Shown here piece after piece: positions 42,642 through 51,150 of a DNA stretch of 64,000 nucleotides (position 1 is the first letter of the stretch; the number at the start of each line of letters is the position of its first letter). The DNA comes from DYJE01 sp041660385. Its GTDB lineage: Bacteria; Desulfobacterota; Desulfobacteria; Desulfobacterales; Desulfolunaceae. The stretch covers positions 27,995 through 91,994 of the forward strand of contig JBAZWJ010000017.1 of the NCBI GenBank assembly GCA_041660385.1. The letters are read 5' to 3'. The translations under genes were made by a program, and so were the position numbers. The notes beneath the pieces are model-generated. The model was not told where the DNA came from. It made no database searches and was given only the letters and a program-made list of their open reading frames with translations.

Positions 42642-44022
42642 GACATGTCCTTTCTTTTTTGTATTCTGTGCAGGCAGTCACAAAATCACGTCCTGTTTCC
42701 GGCCTGCTTCCGAAATGAAGATGGATATAACTGCCCAGAGTTCTGTTCACCGTGTAACCTTCGGGAGCGGTTGCTTCACCGGACCTTGGGCTCACACGGT
42801 AAGATGTTTCGCCACCGGGCGTTTCGTCAATTTTTGAATAATGAAACTCATGACCTCTTATCACAGTGCCCTTGCTCCCGATCAACGTGTCTTTTAATAA
42901 GGTCACTTCCCTGTAACCCAGACTGCGGAGACGTGGCAGCATTTCAGCTCTGTAGGAAAAACAGCCGGTCATGGGCCAGATTTTCCCGTCAAAATCCTTG
43001 ATCTCACGGCACAGATACATGAACCCGCCGCATTCGCCGTATATGGGCAAGCCACCATCGCTTGCCTGTTTGATTGCATCCCTTAAACCCTTGTTTGCCG
43101 AAAGCTGGGATGCAAACATTTCAGGATAACCGCCGCCCAGGTAAAGTCCGTCCAGGTTCTCCGGCAAGGTCTTGTCGTCCATGGGAGAGAAGTACACCAG
43201 CTCAGCGCCGGATTCTTCAAGGATATCCAGGTTGTCCTGGTAATAAAAACAGAAGGCTCTGTCCCGGGCAATGCCTATACGGACGTTGGCTTGTATTTGT
43301 CTTTCTGACAAAGCTTGGGAGCATTTTTTTTGATCCCCGCTCTGCATGATTTCAAGAAGAAGATCCATATCAAGGGATCGTTCCATCAATTCAGCAAGAC
43401 GGTTTAACCTCTCAGGAGCGAGTCCGTGCTCATCGTCGGTGACAAGACCCAGATGACGTTCTGGCATTTCAATGTCTTCGGTTCTTAAAATCCCTCCAAG
43501 ACAGGGCATGATCACACGGCCTTCCATGGCTTCTTTGAGATAACTCAAATGGCGCGGGCTTCCCACGTTATTGAAAATCACACCGGCAAAACGAAGATCC
43601 GAATCAAAATTTTCAAACCCGCTCACAAGGGCTGCCCCGCTCCGGGCCATGCTTTTGGCATTCACAACCAGAATCACGGGGAGGTCAAGCCATTTGGCCA
43701 TCTGGGCAGTGGAACCGTTTTCACTTTTTCCGTCAAACCCGTCGTATAGGCCCATAACGCCTTCAACGACTGCAATGTCACAGCCCGAAAGACCTTTTTC
43801 AAAGCACCGGGTGTTGTATTCTTTTGAAAGCATCCAGCCATCCAGATTTCGGCCTGGCCTTCCGCATACCCGGCTATGGTGTCCGGGGTCGATGTAATCC
43901 GGGCCGACTTTAAAAGGCGCTACAGCAAAACCTTTTCGGCAAAGAAGGGCCATAAGTCCAAGGCTCACTGTGGTTTTTCCACAACCGCTGTTTGTTCCGG
44001 CGATGATCAGACCTTGGGGCAT
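42631..44022 (-). CDS. cbiA: Cobyrinate a,c-diamide synthase
   Basis: 463-residue glutamine-dependent amidase (CbiA/CobB). The ATP site is LIIAGTNSGCGKTTVSLGL at residues 5-23, with PFKVGPDYIDPGHHSR after it. The C-terminal glutaminase has LYLGGGYPEMFASQL and YGECGGFMYLCREI with the nucleophilic Cys, and a terminal SYIHLHFGS His. It follows btuF after 105 bp and overlaps cbiC. Confidence 0.96.
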   Translation of the reverse strand: MPQGLIIAGTNSGCGKTTVSLGLMALLCRKGFAVAPFKVGPDYIDPGHHSRVCGRPGRNLDGWMLSKEYNTRCFEKGLSGCDIAVVEGVMGLYDGFDGKSENGSTAQMAKWLDLPVILVVNAKSMARSGAALVSGFENFDSDLRFAGVIFNNVGSPRHLSYLKEAMEGRVIMPCLGGILRTEDIEMPERHLGLVTDDEHGLAPERLNRLAELMERSLDMDLLLEIMQSGDQKKCSQALSERQIQANVRIGIARDRAFCFYYQDNLDILEESGAELVYFSPMDDKTLPENLDGLYLGGGYPEMFASQLSANKGLRDAIKQASDGGLPIYGECGGFMYLCREIKDFDGKIWPMTGCFSYRAEMLPRLRSLGYREVTLLKDTLIGSKGTVIRGHEFHYSKIDETPGGETSYRVSPRSGEATAPEGYTVNRTLGSYIHLHFGSRPETGRDFVTACTEYKKERTCHEA

Positions 44023-44127
44023 GGTTGTTCCTTTGAAAATTTGGTTTGTGGACGGGGTGGACAGGAAAAACCACGTGAATTTCTTAAAGTTATTGTGTTT
44101 GTCATAAGTTCATTTTCAAGCGTTGTT

Positions 44128-45066
44128 TCATTGTTGGAAAATCTCCGGATACAATACGTTGCTGATTGATTTAATTCCTTGAATCAGCTTGGGTGTGGGT
44201 CTGGAAACAAGGCTCTCTTCAATGAGATAAACTTTGCCTTCTTTAACGGCCTTGATGATCTGAAAACCGGGCTCGTTCTTGATGGTGTTCACATCAGCCT
44301 GGTTCATGCGGCCGTTCTGGGCAAGAAACACATCAATTTCCGATGCGTGTGACAATATCTTTTCCTTGCCGTAAATCCCGATATTCGTGCCCCTTGAGCT
44401 TACTGCGTCGGCGGCCACATTGATACCGCCTGCTTTTTCAAGGCAGAATATGGCCATGGAATCCTTTGAAAAAGTTTTCATCTGACGGTGCATGGCCTGA
44501 AAATAAACACGTTTCCGTGATTTGATCTTTTGGGTCCGTTCTGTCACCGCCGATAGTTCTTTTTTGAAATCAGCAACCATGGAGAGGGCTTTTTCTTTTT
44601 TCCCGGTGAGAGCCCCCAGATTCACCCAGTACTCGAACATTTCGTTCACATCACCGGGCTGGAAGGACATCACTTTTATACCGCGCTGTTCAAGGCGTGA
44701 TACCAATCCAGGATAGGCTCTGTCGATCATGGGCCGGATCAATACAAGATCGGGCTTTGCCGCAAAAAACTTTTCCGGGCCATCATGATAGGAAAACACA
44801 GGGCGCTTGCATGTTTTATCCTTTTCGTCATCCTCTTCATCGTTCACCCCGATGATGGACGAACAATGGCCCATGGCCAGAAGATTTTCCGTATGACCGC
44901 TGTAAAGGGAGATGATCCGGGTGAAAGGTTTCTCCACATTCATTTTCCGCCCTTTGGAATCCACCACTGTTTCAGCTGAAAACGCCGGAAATGCCAGAGT
45001 GAAAAAGAACACGCTGCGAAGAAGACACCATGCCCATTTACCGGTTATTCTTTTTATAGACATCAT
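44128..45066 (-). CDS. btuF: Cobalamin-type ABC transporter substrate-binding protein
   Basis: Exported binding protein of 312 residues with a signal peptide (hydrophobic core about 12-28, ending FSA). The fold follows the BtuF/FhuD family: FTRIISLYSGHTENLLAMG, DLVLIRPMIDRAYPGLV and a C-terminal lobe with KNEPGFQIIKAVKEGKVYLI. Riboswitch control and position beside cobalamin genes favour a corrinoid ligand over siderophores. A Cys/acidic insertion (DEEDDEKDKTC) after the first lobe strand is unusual. Confidence 0.88.
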   Translation of the reverse strand: MMSIKRITGKWAWCLLRSVFFFTLAFPAFSAETVVDSKGRKMNVEKPFTRIISLYSGHTENLLAMGHCSSIIGVNDEEDDEKDKTCKRPVFSYHDGPEKFFAAKPDLVLIRPMIDRAYPGLVSRLEQRGIKVMSFQPGDVNEMFEYWVNLGALTGKKEKALSMVADFKKELSAVTERTQKIKSRKRVYFQAMHRQMKTFSKDSMAIFCLEKAGGINVAADAVSSRGTNIGIYGKEKILSHASEIDVFLAQNGRMNQADVNTIKNEPGFQIIKAVKEGKVYLIEESLVSRPTPKLIQGIKSISNVLYPEIFQQ

Positions 45067-45084
45067 GCCGCTTCGCCTTTTACG

Positions 45085-45873
45085 TTAGTCTGAACGCCAC
45101 CCCGATTGAAAAAAAACCTGCCTGGCTCCCGAAAACGGCTCATCATGAACCTGTGATTCCACACCATAAACCTGGCTGATCACGTTGCTGTTCAAAACCT
45201 CCTGCACAGATCCCTGGGTATGAATGCTACCGTTTACCATGAACAATAGACGGTCACAAAAAAGGGCGGCCAGATTGATATCCTGAAATACGGAAATCAC
45301 CGTCTTTCCTGATTTTACAACGCTTTCCCGAACACAGTTCAAAAGCCCGAGACTGTGGCGGATATCCAGATTCGACGTGGCCTCGTCAAGCATGAGAACC
45401 GGCGTGTCCTGGGCAAGTGCCCTAGCGAAAAGAACTCTCTGGCGCTCGCCACCGCTCAGTTCCGTGATCAGGGCGTCTTCAAAATGCTTTACGTCGGCTT
45501 GTTCCATGGCCTGATCCACCATCATGATATCATCTGCCGCTGGTGATGAAAAACGTCCGATGTAAGGATGCCTACCCATCAACACCAGATCTTTCACTTT
45601 ATAGGGAAAATGGATCACAGGATTCTGGGCCACCAGGGCCACAGACCGTGCAAGACTTTTTCGGGAGTAATCGGCTAACGGCTTTCCATGGAACAACACC
45701 TCGCCTGAATCAAGTGACCTGTGACCGACAAGAATGTCGAGAAGCGTTGTTTTTCCGCAGCCATTGGGGCCCAGAAGACCGTAAAACACACCGGATTCCA
45801 TGGTGAATGTCAGAGACGAAAGAACGGGTCTGGATTCGTAGGCAAAAGAAAGTCCGCTCACTGAATACACCAT
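45085..45873 (-). CDS. btuD: Cobalamin-type ABC transporter ATP-binding protein
   Basis: 262-residue ATPase. Walker A is LLGPNGCGKTTLLD near residue 34, the Q-loop is LVAQNPVIHFPYK, the signature is LSGGERQRVLFARAL and Walker B is VLMLDEATSNLD. Two bases separate it from the btuC stop. FecE/BtuD-type with a C-terminal extension of about 30 residues (GVESQVHDEPFSGARQ). Confidence 0.92.
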   Translation of the reverse strand: MVYSVSGLSFAYESRPVLSSLTFTMESGVFYGLLGPNGCGKTTLLDILVGHRSLDSGEVLFHGKPLADYSRKSLARSVALVAQNPVIHFPYKVKDLVLMGRHPYIGRFSSPAADDIMMVDQAMEQADVKHFEDALITELSGGERQRVLFARALAQDTPVLMLDEATSNLDIRHSLGLLNCVRESVVKSGKTVISVFQDINLAALFCDRLLFMVNGSIHTQGSVQEVLNSNVISQVYGVESQVHDEPFSGARQVFFQSGWRSD

Positions 45874-45874
45874 G

Positions 45875-46930
45875 TCATCCCCTCCCTGTCATATGACTGC
45901 GTTTGAATAAAAAGCAGAATACAGGTCCGCCGATAAGGGCAGTGAGAACACCAATGGGAATTTCGGAATACAGAACGGCCCGTGTCACCGTGTCTGCCGA
46001 AAGAAGTAGGATACCGCCAAGAACAAGGGACAGGGGAAGGAGTTTACGGTTATCCGGCCCGGCCATCAACCGGACCATATGGGGAACGAGAAGGCCAACG
46101 AAACCAATAATTCCTGAAACCGACACACAGACTGCCGTGATAAACGACGCCGTGGCAAGAAGGATCAACGTGATTTTCGATGTTTCAACGCCCAGGGTTT
46201 TCGCGCTACGTTCCCCGAGACTCATAAGATTTAGATCACGTGCGTAATAAAAGGCCACAACAAATCCAGGAACGATAGCTGATAGAAGAATTACTGCATG
46301 GGTCCAGGTCGCTGAAGTGAAACTTCCCATCAGCCAGAACACAATCACGGAAACCTGCTCATCGGCCAGGTATTTCAGAAAACTGATTCCTGCGGATAAA
46401 ATGGCCGATATCATAATGCCTGAAAGAATCAGGTTGCTTGAACTCAAGCCACCACGTCCCTCTTTCCCGGAACCTGCAAGAAAAATCACGAAAAACAATG
46501 TGGCCGAAGCCCCGGCAAAAGCGGACAGGGGAATGGAAAGACTTGAAAACCCTGTATTGAACACAATGGCAATGGCTGCTCCGAAAGCCGCGCCTGCGGA
46601 TATACCCAGTGTGTACGGATCGGAAAGGGGATTTAAAAGGATGCCCTGAAACACGGCACCGGAGACGGCAAGACCGGCTCCCACCAGAACAGCGGTGATA
46701 ATTCTGGGAAGCCGGACATCCACGATGACAGCCCGGATCTCTTCACTCTGGCTGGCCGCAGTGCTGAACGAATCCACAAGGGCCCTCACCACATCGGCGA
46801 TGGGAATTTTCATATAGCCAAGTCCGGCTGAAACAAGAACAAGAACCACAAGCAAAAGAGAAAAACCAAGGAGAGTCAAACCGTAGGGGATACGACTCGT
46901 TTGATCTTTTCTTGTTTTCCCTGATTCCAT
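45875..46930 (-). CDS. btuC: Cobalamin-type ABC transporter permease
   Basis: 351-residue FecCD/BtuC-family permease with about ten membrane segments. Motifs: RLPRIITAVLVGAGLAVSGA, LLNPLSDPYTLGISAGAAFG, SGIIGFVGLLVPHMVRLMAG and the conserved cytoplasmic loop. First gene behind the cobalamin riboswitch, so corrinoid uptake is the most likely role. The ATG at 46930 follows the terminator by 16 bp. Confidence 0.93.
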   Translation of the reverse strand: MESGKTRKDQTSRIPYGLTLLGFSLLLVVLVLVSAGLGYMKIPIADVVRALVDSFSTAASQSEEIRAVIVDVRLPRIITAVLVGAGLAVSGAVFQGILLNPLSDPYTLGISAGAAFGAAIAIVFNTGFSSLSIPLSAFAGASATLFFVIFLAGSGKEGRGGLSSSNLILSGIMISAILSAGISFLKYLADEQVSVIVFWLMGSFTSATWTHAVILLSAIVPGFVVAFYYARDLNLMSLGERSAKTLGVETSKITLILLATASFITAVCVSVSGIIGFVGLLVPHMVRLMAGPDNRKLLPLSLVLGGILLLSADTVTRAVLYSEIPIGVLTALIGGPVFCFLFKRSHMTGRG

Positions 46931-46946
46931 GCCCCATACCTTTATT

Positions 46947-46987
46947 CAAAAAAAAACCCGCAATCGGTTATTCAAACCGTTTGCGGG
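46947..46987 (-). terminator. Riboswitch-associated intrinsic terminator
   Basis: On the minus strand CCCGCAAACGGTT pairs with AACCGATTGCGGG and is followed by eight or more T residues, 17 bp before the btuC start. This is the expected OFF-state hairpin of the upstream cobalamin riboswitch. TTTGAATAACC occurs both in its loop region and once more upstream at about 47010-47020, which may form the competing structure. Confidence 0.85.
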
Positions 46988-47043
46988 ATTCCCGTTTTCA
47001 ATCCAAGCTGGTTATTCAAAGCCCTCCCCCGTCCACGAGGATA

Positions 47044-47206
47044 GAGCCAAACATCCAGGCAGGTCTTCTGACTTCCCCGCTCTTTCAGCGGCCTTCCCAA
47101 CCCTTTGAAGGTCAGTGGCAGATGTTGCTGAAAGAGTTCCTTATTAGAAAGGCGGGTTCACAGCGGCGGGCCCGTCCCTGATTTTCACAGGGTTCCCTTT
47201 TTGCTC
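47044..47206 (-). ncRNA. Cobalamin riboswitch
   Basis: Minus-strand leader of the btu/cob genes. The order of conserved blocks fits the cobalamin aptamer: GAGCAAAAAGGGAACCC at the 5' end, GTGAAAATCAGGGACGGGCC, CCCGCCGCTGTGA, GCCACTG (B12 box core), GGGAAGGC and GAAGTCAGAAGACCTGCC near the 3' end. GAGC and GCTC at the ends can close P1. With the terminator downstream it should switch off transport and synthesis when cobalamin is plentiful. Confidence 0.95.
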
Positions 47207-47384
47207 GATTAAAAGCACCTGAACGTTAAAATTTTAAGGGATAGTAGTGTGTTGATGGGGCAAAGTCAAGATAAAGGTGTAAACGGTGTTTGGGGGTGAG
47301 ATGGGGTTGGTTGTTGTGGACGATGTGGACAAAGTGGACTTTGTAGACAGTGGACTGGGTGGACTTGTCTACGATGTCCGTTTT

Positions 47385-47456
47385 GTAGTGGCGGGTTCCA
47401 AACCCGCCCCAATTCGGAGCAGGGCAGGTTTGGAACCTGCCCCTACCCGCCATACC
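47385..47456. repeat. Inverted repeat built on GGCGGGTTCCAAACCCGCC
   Basis: GTAGTGGCGGGTTCCAAACC at the left is mirrored by GGTTTGGAACCTGCCCCTAC at the right. It overlaps the last codons and the stop of the 47443-48036 gene. Before it, 47315-47381 is rich in GTGGAC units. Confidence 0.8.
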
Positions 47457-48036
47457 GTTTGGTCTGCTTGATTGTTTCACAGTGCCACAGGGCCAGCATC
47501 AAAGAGGATAAAGAGCCATGGATATTTTTAGTTTCAAGATATCGTTTGATCTCTTGTTGAAATTTTACAACTTCATGATTTTCATTATCCACCCAGACAA
47601 TAGAAGGCGATATTAGAACTTTATCGAGTTTGGACAGATCATCGCGATGAACATGAAGGTTTGTTCCGAATCTCAGCACCTTTTGTTCTTCTCTTGTCCA
47701 TCCCGGTTGGTCGCTGAAGAAAAAACCTTCAACGGGAATTCCGTTCGCGCGTAAAATGTTAACCATCTCAGGATCACCGCTTTTTACAGCCAACACAAGA
47801 ACAGGGGGTGTAAAGGTATTTTTCGGAGGACGCCTGTCCTGGCTGAACACCTTCTTTTTTCTTAAAAAACAGGGATCTTCGTAAATGCTTTTGATGTCCT
47901 GTAAAAATGATTCTTTTGAAAAACAACGGATGTCCGTCACATGGTATTCTTTTCTGGCATTTCTCAGCACCTTTTCCACAATAACGGCCCAGCATGCTCC
48001 GCTTTCATCATCACAGTATATCCCTGCAAAATACAT
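47443..48036 (-). CDS. Hypothetical protein
   Basis: 197 residues with no family I can name. The N-terminus FAGIYCDDESGACWAVIVEK looks like a beta-hairpin with paired acidic residues. A central hydrophobic strand (VLVLAVKSGDPEMVNIL) leads to IPVEGFFFSDQPGW, and a last helix is HGSLSSLMLALWHCET. This order is loosely reminiscent of an RNase H-like fold, but that is speculative. No signal peptide is present. AGGAG lies upstream of the ATG. The last residues (RYGG) and the stop codon lie inside a dispersed repeat, so the true C-terminus may have been replaced. Confidence 0.7.
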   Translation of the reverse strand: MYFAGIYCDDESGACWAVIVEKVLRNARKEYHVTDIRCFSKESFLQDIKSIYEDPCFLRKKKVFSQDRRPPKNTFTPPVLVLAVKSGDPEMVNILRANGIPVEGFFFSDQPGWTREEQKVLRFGTNLHVHRDDLSKLDKVLISPSIVWVDNENHEVVKFQQEIKRYLETKNIHGSLSSLMLALWHCETIKQTKRYGG

Positions 48037-48205
48037 GGGTGTTTCTCCTGGAATTGATCTTATTAAAATTGGCGCATATTAAATCATAGGGAAGAATTGT
48101 GAAAGAGGATTCATGGTAAAACGGCAGGTAATTGCATATCTTTTTTCTGAGTTGAGGCAGGCACAAAGACCTGCCTCAACATATCAATTTATAAACTAAG
48201 GCTGA

Positions 48206-50011
48206 TTAACCAAACGCCTCTTCAGAAATTTCAACCGCTGCGTGGCTTGTTTTAAGGATGGCGTTCATCTTTCCAAGGGAAATAGGCAGAATGCTTTCAA
48301 TGAAATACTCGGTTGATTTGATCTGGCCGATATAGAAGGTTCTGTCTTTCTTTGCCGAATCCACTTTTTTCGAAGCCACAAGGGCCCGCCACAACAAAAA
48401 CCAGGCCATGATCACATCACCTGTGGCTTCAAGGAAAGGATGGGCAAAAGCAAATGCGCTCATCACTTCCGCACTCATGGCTTTCTTGCCCATATGCATG
48501 GCTGTTGCACCTAATTTTGTTACAGCTTCATCCAGATCTTCTCCAAGATCTTTCAGGGCATCGTTTTTCCTGGCTTCAGCTGTGATTTTCTGAATTTCGG
48601 CAAAAAGATCCATCACGGGTTTTCCCTTTTTCATGCCCAGCTTCCGGCCCAGAAGGTCCATGGCCTGAATACCGTTTGACCCTTCGTAGATCATGGTAAT
48701 ACGCGCATCGCGCAACAGCTGGGACTGCGGATATTCTTCGATAAAACCGTAACCGCCGAACACCTGAACACCATGGGAGCAGACATCAAAACACCTGTCT
48801 GTTACATAGCCTTTGGCCACAGGAATGAGAACGTCGACAATACCCTGGAGACGTTCCTTTTCCTCAGGAGCATCGGTCACTTTCGCAAGATCCGTGGTAT
48901 AAGCCAGATAGTAAAGAAGGCTTCTCATCCCTTCCACATAGACTTTCATGTTCATCAGCTGACGGCGAACATCCGGATGCTGGATGATGGGTACTGCTGG
49001 TGGATTCTTGTCCATCATGGTCATGAGATTGGCGCCCTGGACTCTCTCTTTCGCATAATTAACAGCATTCATATAAGAGGATGAAGCAAGAGACAGACCT
49101 TGAACACCGCAGTAAATTCGGGCTTCATTCATCATCTGGAACATAGCTTTCATGCCTTTGTTTTCTTCGCCAAGAAGGGTTCCAATGCATTCGCCCTTTC
49201 CGCCAAGAGCCAGAGAGCATGTGCAATTACCGTGGATGCCCATTTTGTGTTCGATACCTGTGCAGACCACATCGTTCATTTGTCCGAGAGTTCCGTCATC
49301 ATTGATACGAATTTTAGGAACAAGAAAAAGAGAAATGCCCCGTGTTCCGGCGGGAGCGCCTTCGATTCGGGCAAGCACAGGATGAATGATGTTTTCAACC
49401 AGATCGTTTTCACCGGCAGAAATAAAAATCTTGTTTCCGGTGATTGAATAGGTACCGTCAGGATTTTTCCGGGCTGTTGTTTCAAGAGCGCCTACGTCCG
49501 AACCTGCATTGGGCTCTGTAAGAAGCATGGTTCCACCCCATTTGCCCGAATACATATTCCTTAAACACTGATTCTTCTGCTTATCCGTACCAAAAGCTTC
49601 AACAAGATTGGCAGCGCCATGGGTCAACGCCACATACATGAACATGGACATATTCGCACCGTTCAAGTATTCCGTGGCTGCAACGGAAAGCGCGTGGGGC
49701 ATGCCCTGCCCTCCCCATTCGGGTTTTTCGGTCATGGCTATCCATTCGCCTTCACGGAAAAGCTGCCATACCCGCTGGAATTCTTCCGGAACTTTCACAA
49801 GACCATTCTGGAATTCACACCCTTTCCTGTCTCCGATGACGTTGGTTGGCAGAACCTCTTTCAACGAAAGATTTCTGGCTTCGGAAACGATCAGATCCAT
49901 GGTTTTTCTGTTAAACTCAGCGTAAGCTTCATGTGAGCTCAGCTTTTCAACTTCGAGTTGTTCGTGAAGAACGAAATCAATGTCCCTGCGGTCTGCGATT
50001 AATTGTGCCAT
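48206..50011 (-). CDS. Large acyl-CoA dehydrogenase with C-terminal extension
   Basis: 601-residue FAD enzyme. The start at 50011 is favoured by AGGAATAGGGA upstream; a longer frame to 50044 adds 11 residues. Core motifs are TMLLTEPNAGSDVGALETTA, GNKIFISAGEND, GVQVFGGYGFIEEYPQSQLLRDARI and TMIYEGSNGIQAMDLLGRK with the catalytic Glu. About 130 extra residues at the end (PF12806-like) follow the pattern of DmdC/long-chain type dehydrogenases. It stands alone, with a palindrome upstream at 50110. Confidence 0.94.
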   Translation of the reverse strand: MAQLIADRRDIDFVLHEQLEVEKLSSHEAYAEFNRKTMDLIVSEARNLSLKEVLPTNVIGDRKGCEFQNGLVKVPEEFQRVWQLFREGEWIAMTEKPEWGGQGMPHALSVAATEYLNGANMSMFMYVALTHGAANLVEAFGTDKQKNQCLRNMYSGKWGGTMLLTEPNAGSDVGALETTARKNPDGTYSITGNKIFISAGENDLVENIIHPVLARIEGAPAGTRGISLFLVPKIRINDDGTLGQMNDVVCTGIEHKMGIHGNCTCSLALGGKGECIGTLLGEENKGMKAMFQMMNEARIYCGVQGLSLASSSYMNAVNYAKERVQGANLMTMMDKNPPAVPIIQHPDVRRQLMNMKVYVEGMRSLLYYLAYTTDLAKVTDAPEEKERLQGIVDVLIPVAKGYVTDRCFDVCSHGVQVFGGYGFIEEYPQSQLLRDARITMIYEGSNGIQAMDLLGRKLGMKKGKPVMDLFAEIQKITAEARKNDALKDLGEDLDEAVTKLGATAMHMGKKAMSAEVMSAFAFAHPFLEATGDVIMAWFLLWRALVASKKVDSAKKDRTFYIGQIKSTEYFIESILPISLGKMNAILKTSHAAVEISEEAFG

Positions 50012-50109
50012 TTCCCTATTCCTTATAATTAAAACAACGAACAATACCGGTTACACCCTGTTACAGGTGATGCAAAAATACATCATTATCTTTTACGTAA
50101 ACGTTAATA

Positions 50110-50129
50110 TAAAGTTAAAGTCAACTTTA
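50110..50129 (-). promoter_or_regulatory. Palindromic operator candidate upstream of the acyl-CoA dehydrogenase
   Basis: TAAAGTT and AACTTTA are separated by six bases, about 100 bp before the dehydrogenase start. The region is AT-rich and promoter-like. The regulator is unknown. Confidence 0.3.
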
Positions 50130-50220
50130 AATATGAGAAATGATTTTGTCAAGATTATAATGATATTGCGATCCGGTATCAAAGAGGTGGTTCGGAGATA
50201 TTATTAAAACGGTAAAAAGC

Positions 50221-50250
50221 AAAGGGTGGTTACATAAACCACCCTTTTTT
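50221..50250 (-). terminator. Intrinsic terminator after the chalcone-isomerase-like gene
   Basis: AAAGGGTGGTT and AACCACCCTTT form an 11-bp stem with an eight-base centre. On the minus strand it follows the stop at 50272, then GCTTTTT. On the plus strand it is followed by a longer T-run, so it could work in both directions. Confidence 0.75.
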
Positions 50251-50271
50251 ATTTTTCATCATTAAAACTTA

Positions 50272-50880
50272 TTATTTTCCAAGAAGTTCGTCACGGAGGG
50301 AGCTTCCCACAGGTGCATGATCGGCAATCCAAATTCCGAACAGAGCTTTTTTAAACTCTTGACCCTTGATAACACCAAAAAGTTCATCCTTAGTCCCATT
50401 ATTGATTTTAATCTCAGTCCCTTTTCCAGGAATATAAGTAAAAATCCAGGTATCCGACTTGGCGACATCACGTTTATCAATATAACCCATGAACGTCACG
50501 ACTTCTTTGGTAATCGAACCATAGGTTGACTGGGCAGTGAAACTTCCTTTCTTTGGGATCTTCATGGATTCACCGAAGCTATCGTAAAAAACTTCATCGA
50601 TTTTCCTGGGGGGTATTGACATCCTGAATTTACATTGCAGCGCCATCGGTTCATCACCATTTAAAACAGCGGCACTATTTGAATTTTTGGCCTTAAGATA
50701 TAACCCCACCACATAAACTTTAAGTCCGAATTTCCTTCGGATTCCAGCACCGTTCAGAAGCAGGTTGGCATCACCGCCCTTCATGGTGTCGGGTAAAACG
50801 ACACCACCGACTTCCAATGCAGAAACACAGGTTGAAGACAATAGCAATGCGACAAGAACGACCAAAAATCTTTTTAACAT
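50272..50880 (-). CDS. Exported chalcone isomerase-like protein
   Basis: 202 residues from the ATG at 50880, which has AAGGAG upstream; a longer start at 50916 is less likely. A signal peptide (LKRFLVVLVALLLSSTCVSA) is followed by the chalcone-isomerase-like domain: EVGGVVLPDTM, LLLNGAGIRRKFGLKVYVVG, then GESMKIPKKGSFTAQS and GTKDELFGVIKGQEFKKALFG. In bacteria this fold is widespread and usually not a flavonoid enzyme; lipid binding is possible. No neighbours explain it. Confidence 0.88.
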   Translation of the reverse strand: MLKRFLVVLVALLLSSTCVSALEVGGVVLPDTMKGGDANLLLNGAGIRRKFGLKVYVVGLYLKAKNSNSAAVLNGDEPMALQCKFRMSIPPRKIDEVFYDSFGESMKIPKKGSFTAQSTYGSITKEVVTFMGYIDKRDVAKSDTWIFTYIPGKGTEIKINNGTKDELFGVIKGQEFKKALFGIWIADHAPVGSSLRDELLGK

Positions 50881-51007
50881 GGTTAAACTCCTTTTCATCG
50901 TTTTTATGTTAGGCATGTTTTTTGGTTACATGCTGCCTCCAGAGGCTTACATCTGGTTAGAACAAAACATGAACTCTTCTTTATGAAATTGTAGTCGACG
51001 AAACGTT

Positions 51008-51093
51008 GTAGGGGCGACCCGCTGGTCGCCCAAACCGATATATATAAACGTTTATGGTTATGCGGGGCAGGGCTACCAGCGGGTCGCCCCTAC
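51008..51093. repeat. GTAGGGGCGACC inverted repeat, about 86 bp
   Basis: GTAGGGGCGACCCGCTGGTC at the left and GCGGGTCGCCCCTAC at the right are complementary. Flanks CGACGAAA and GGTTATCGCATAAAT match those at 31496. It lies between the MCP stop and the chalcone-isomerase-like gene. Confidence 0.85.
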
Positions 51094-51150
51094 GGTTATC
51101 GCATAAATTTAAATGAGAGTTATAACATTCTTTCTTAGAGAACGTCATAA

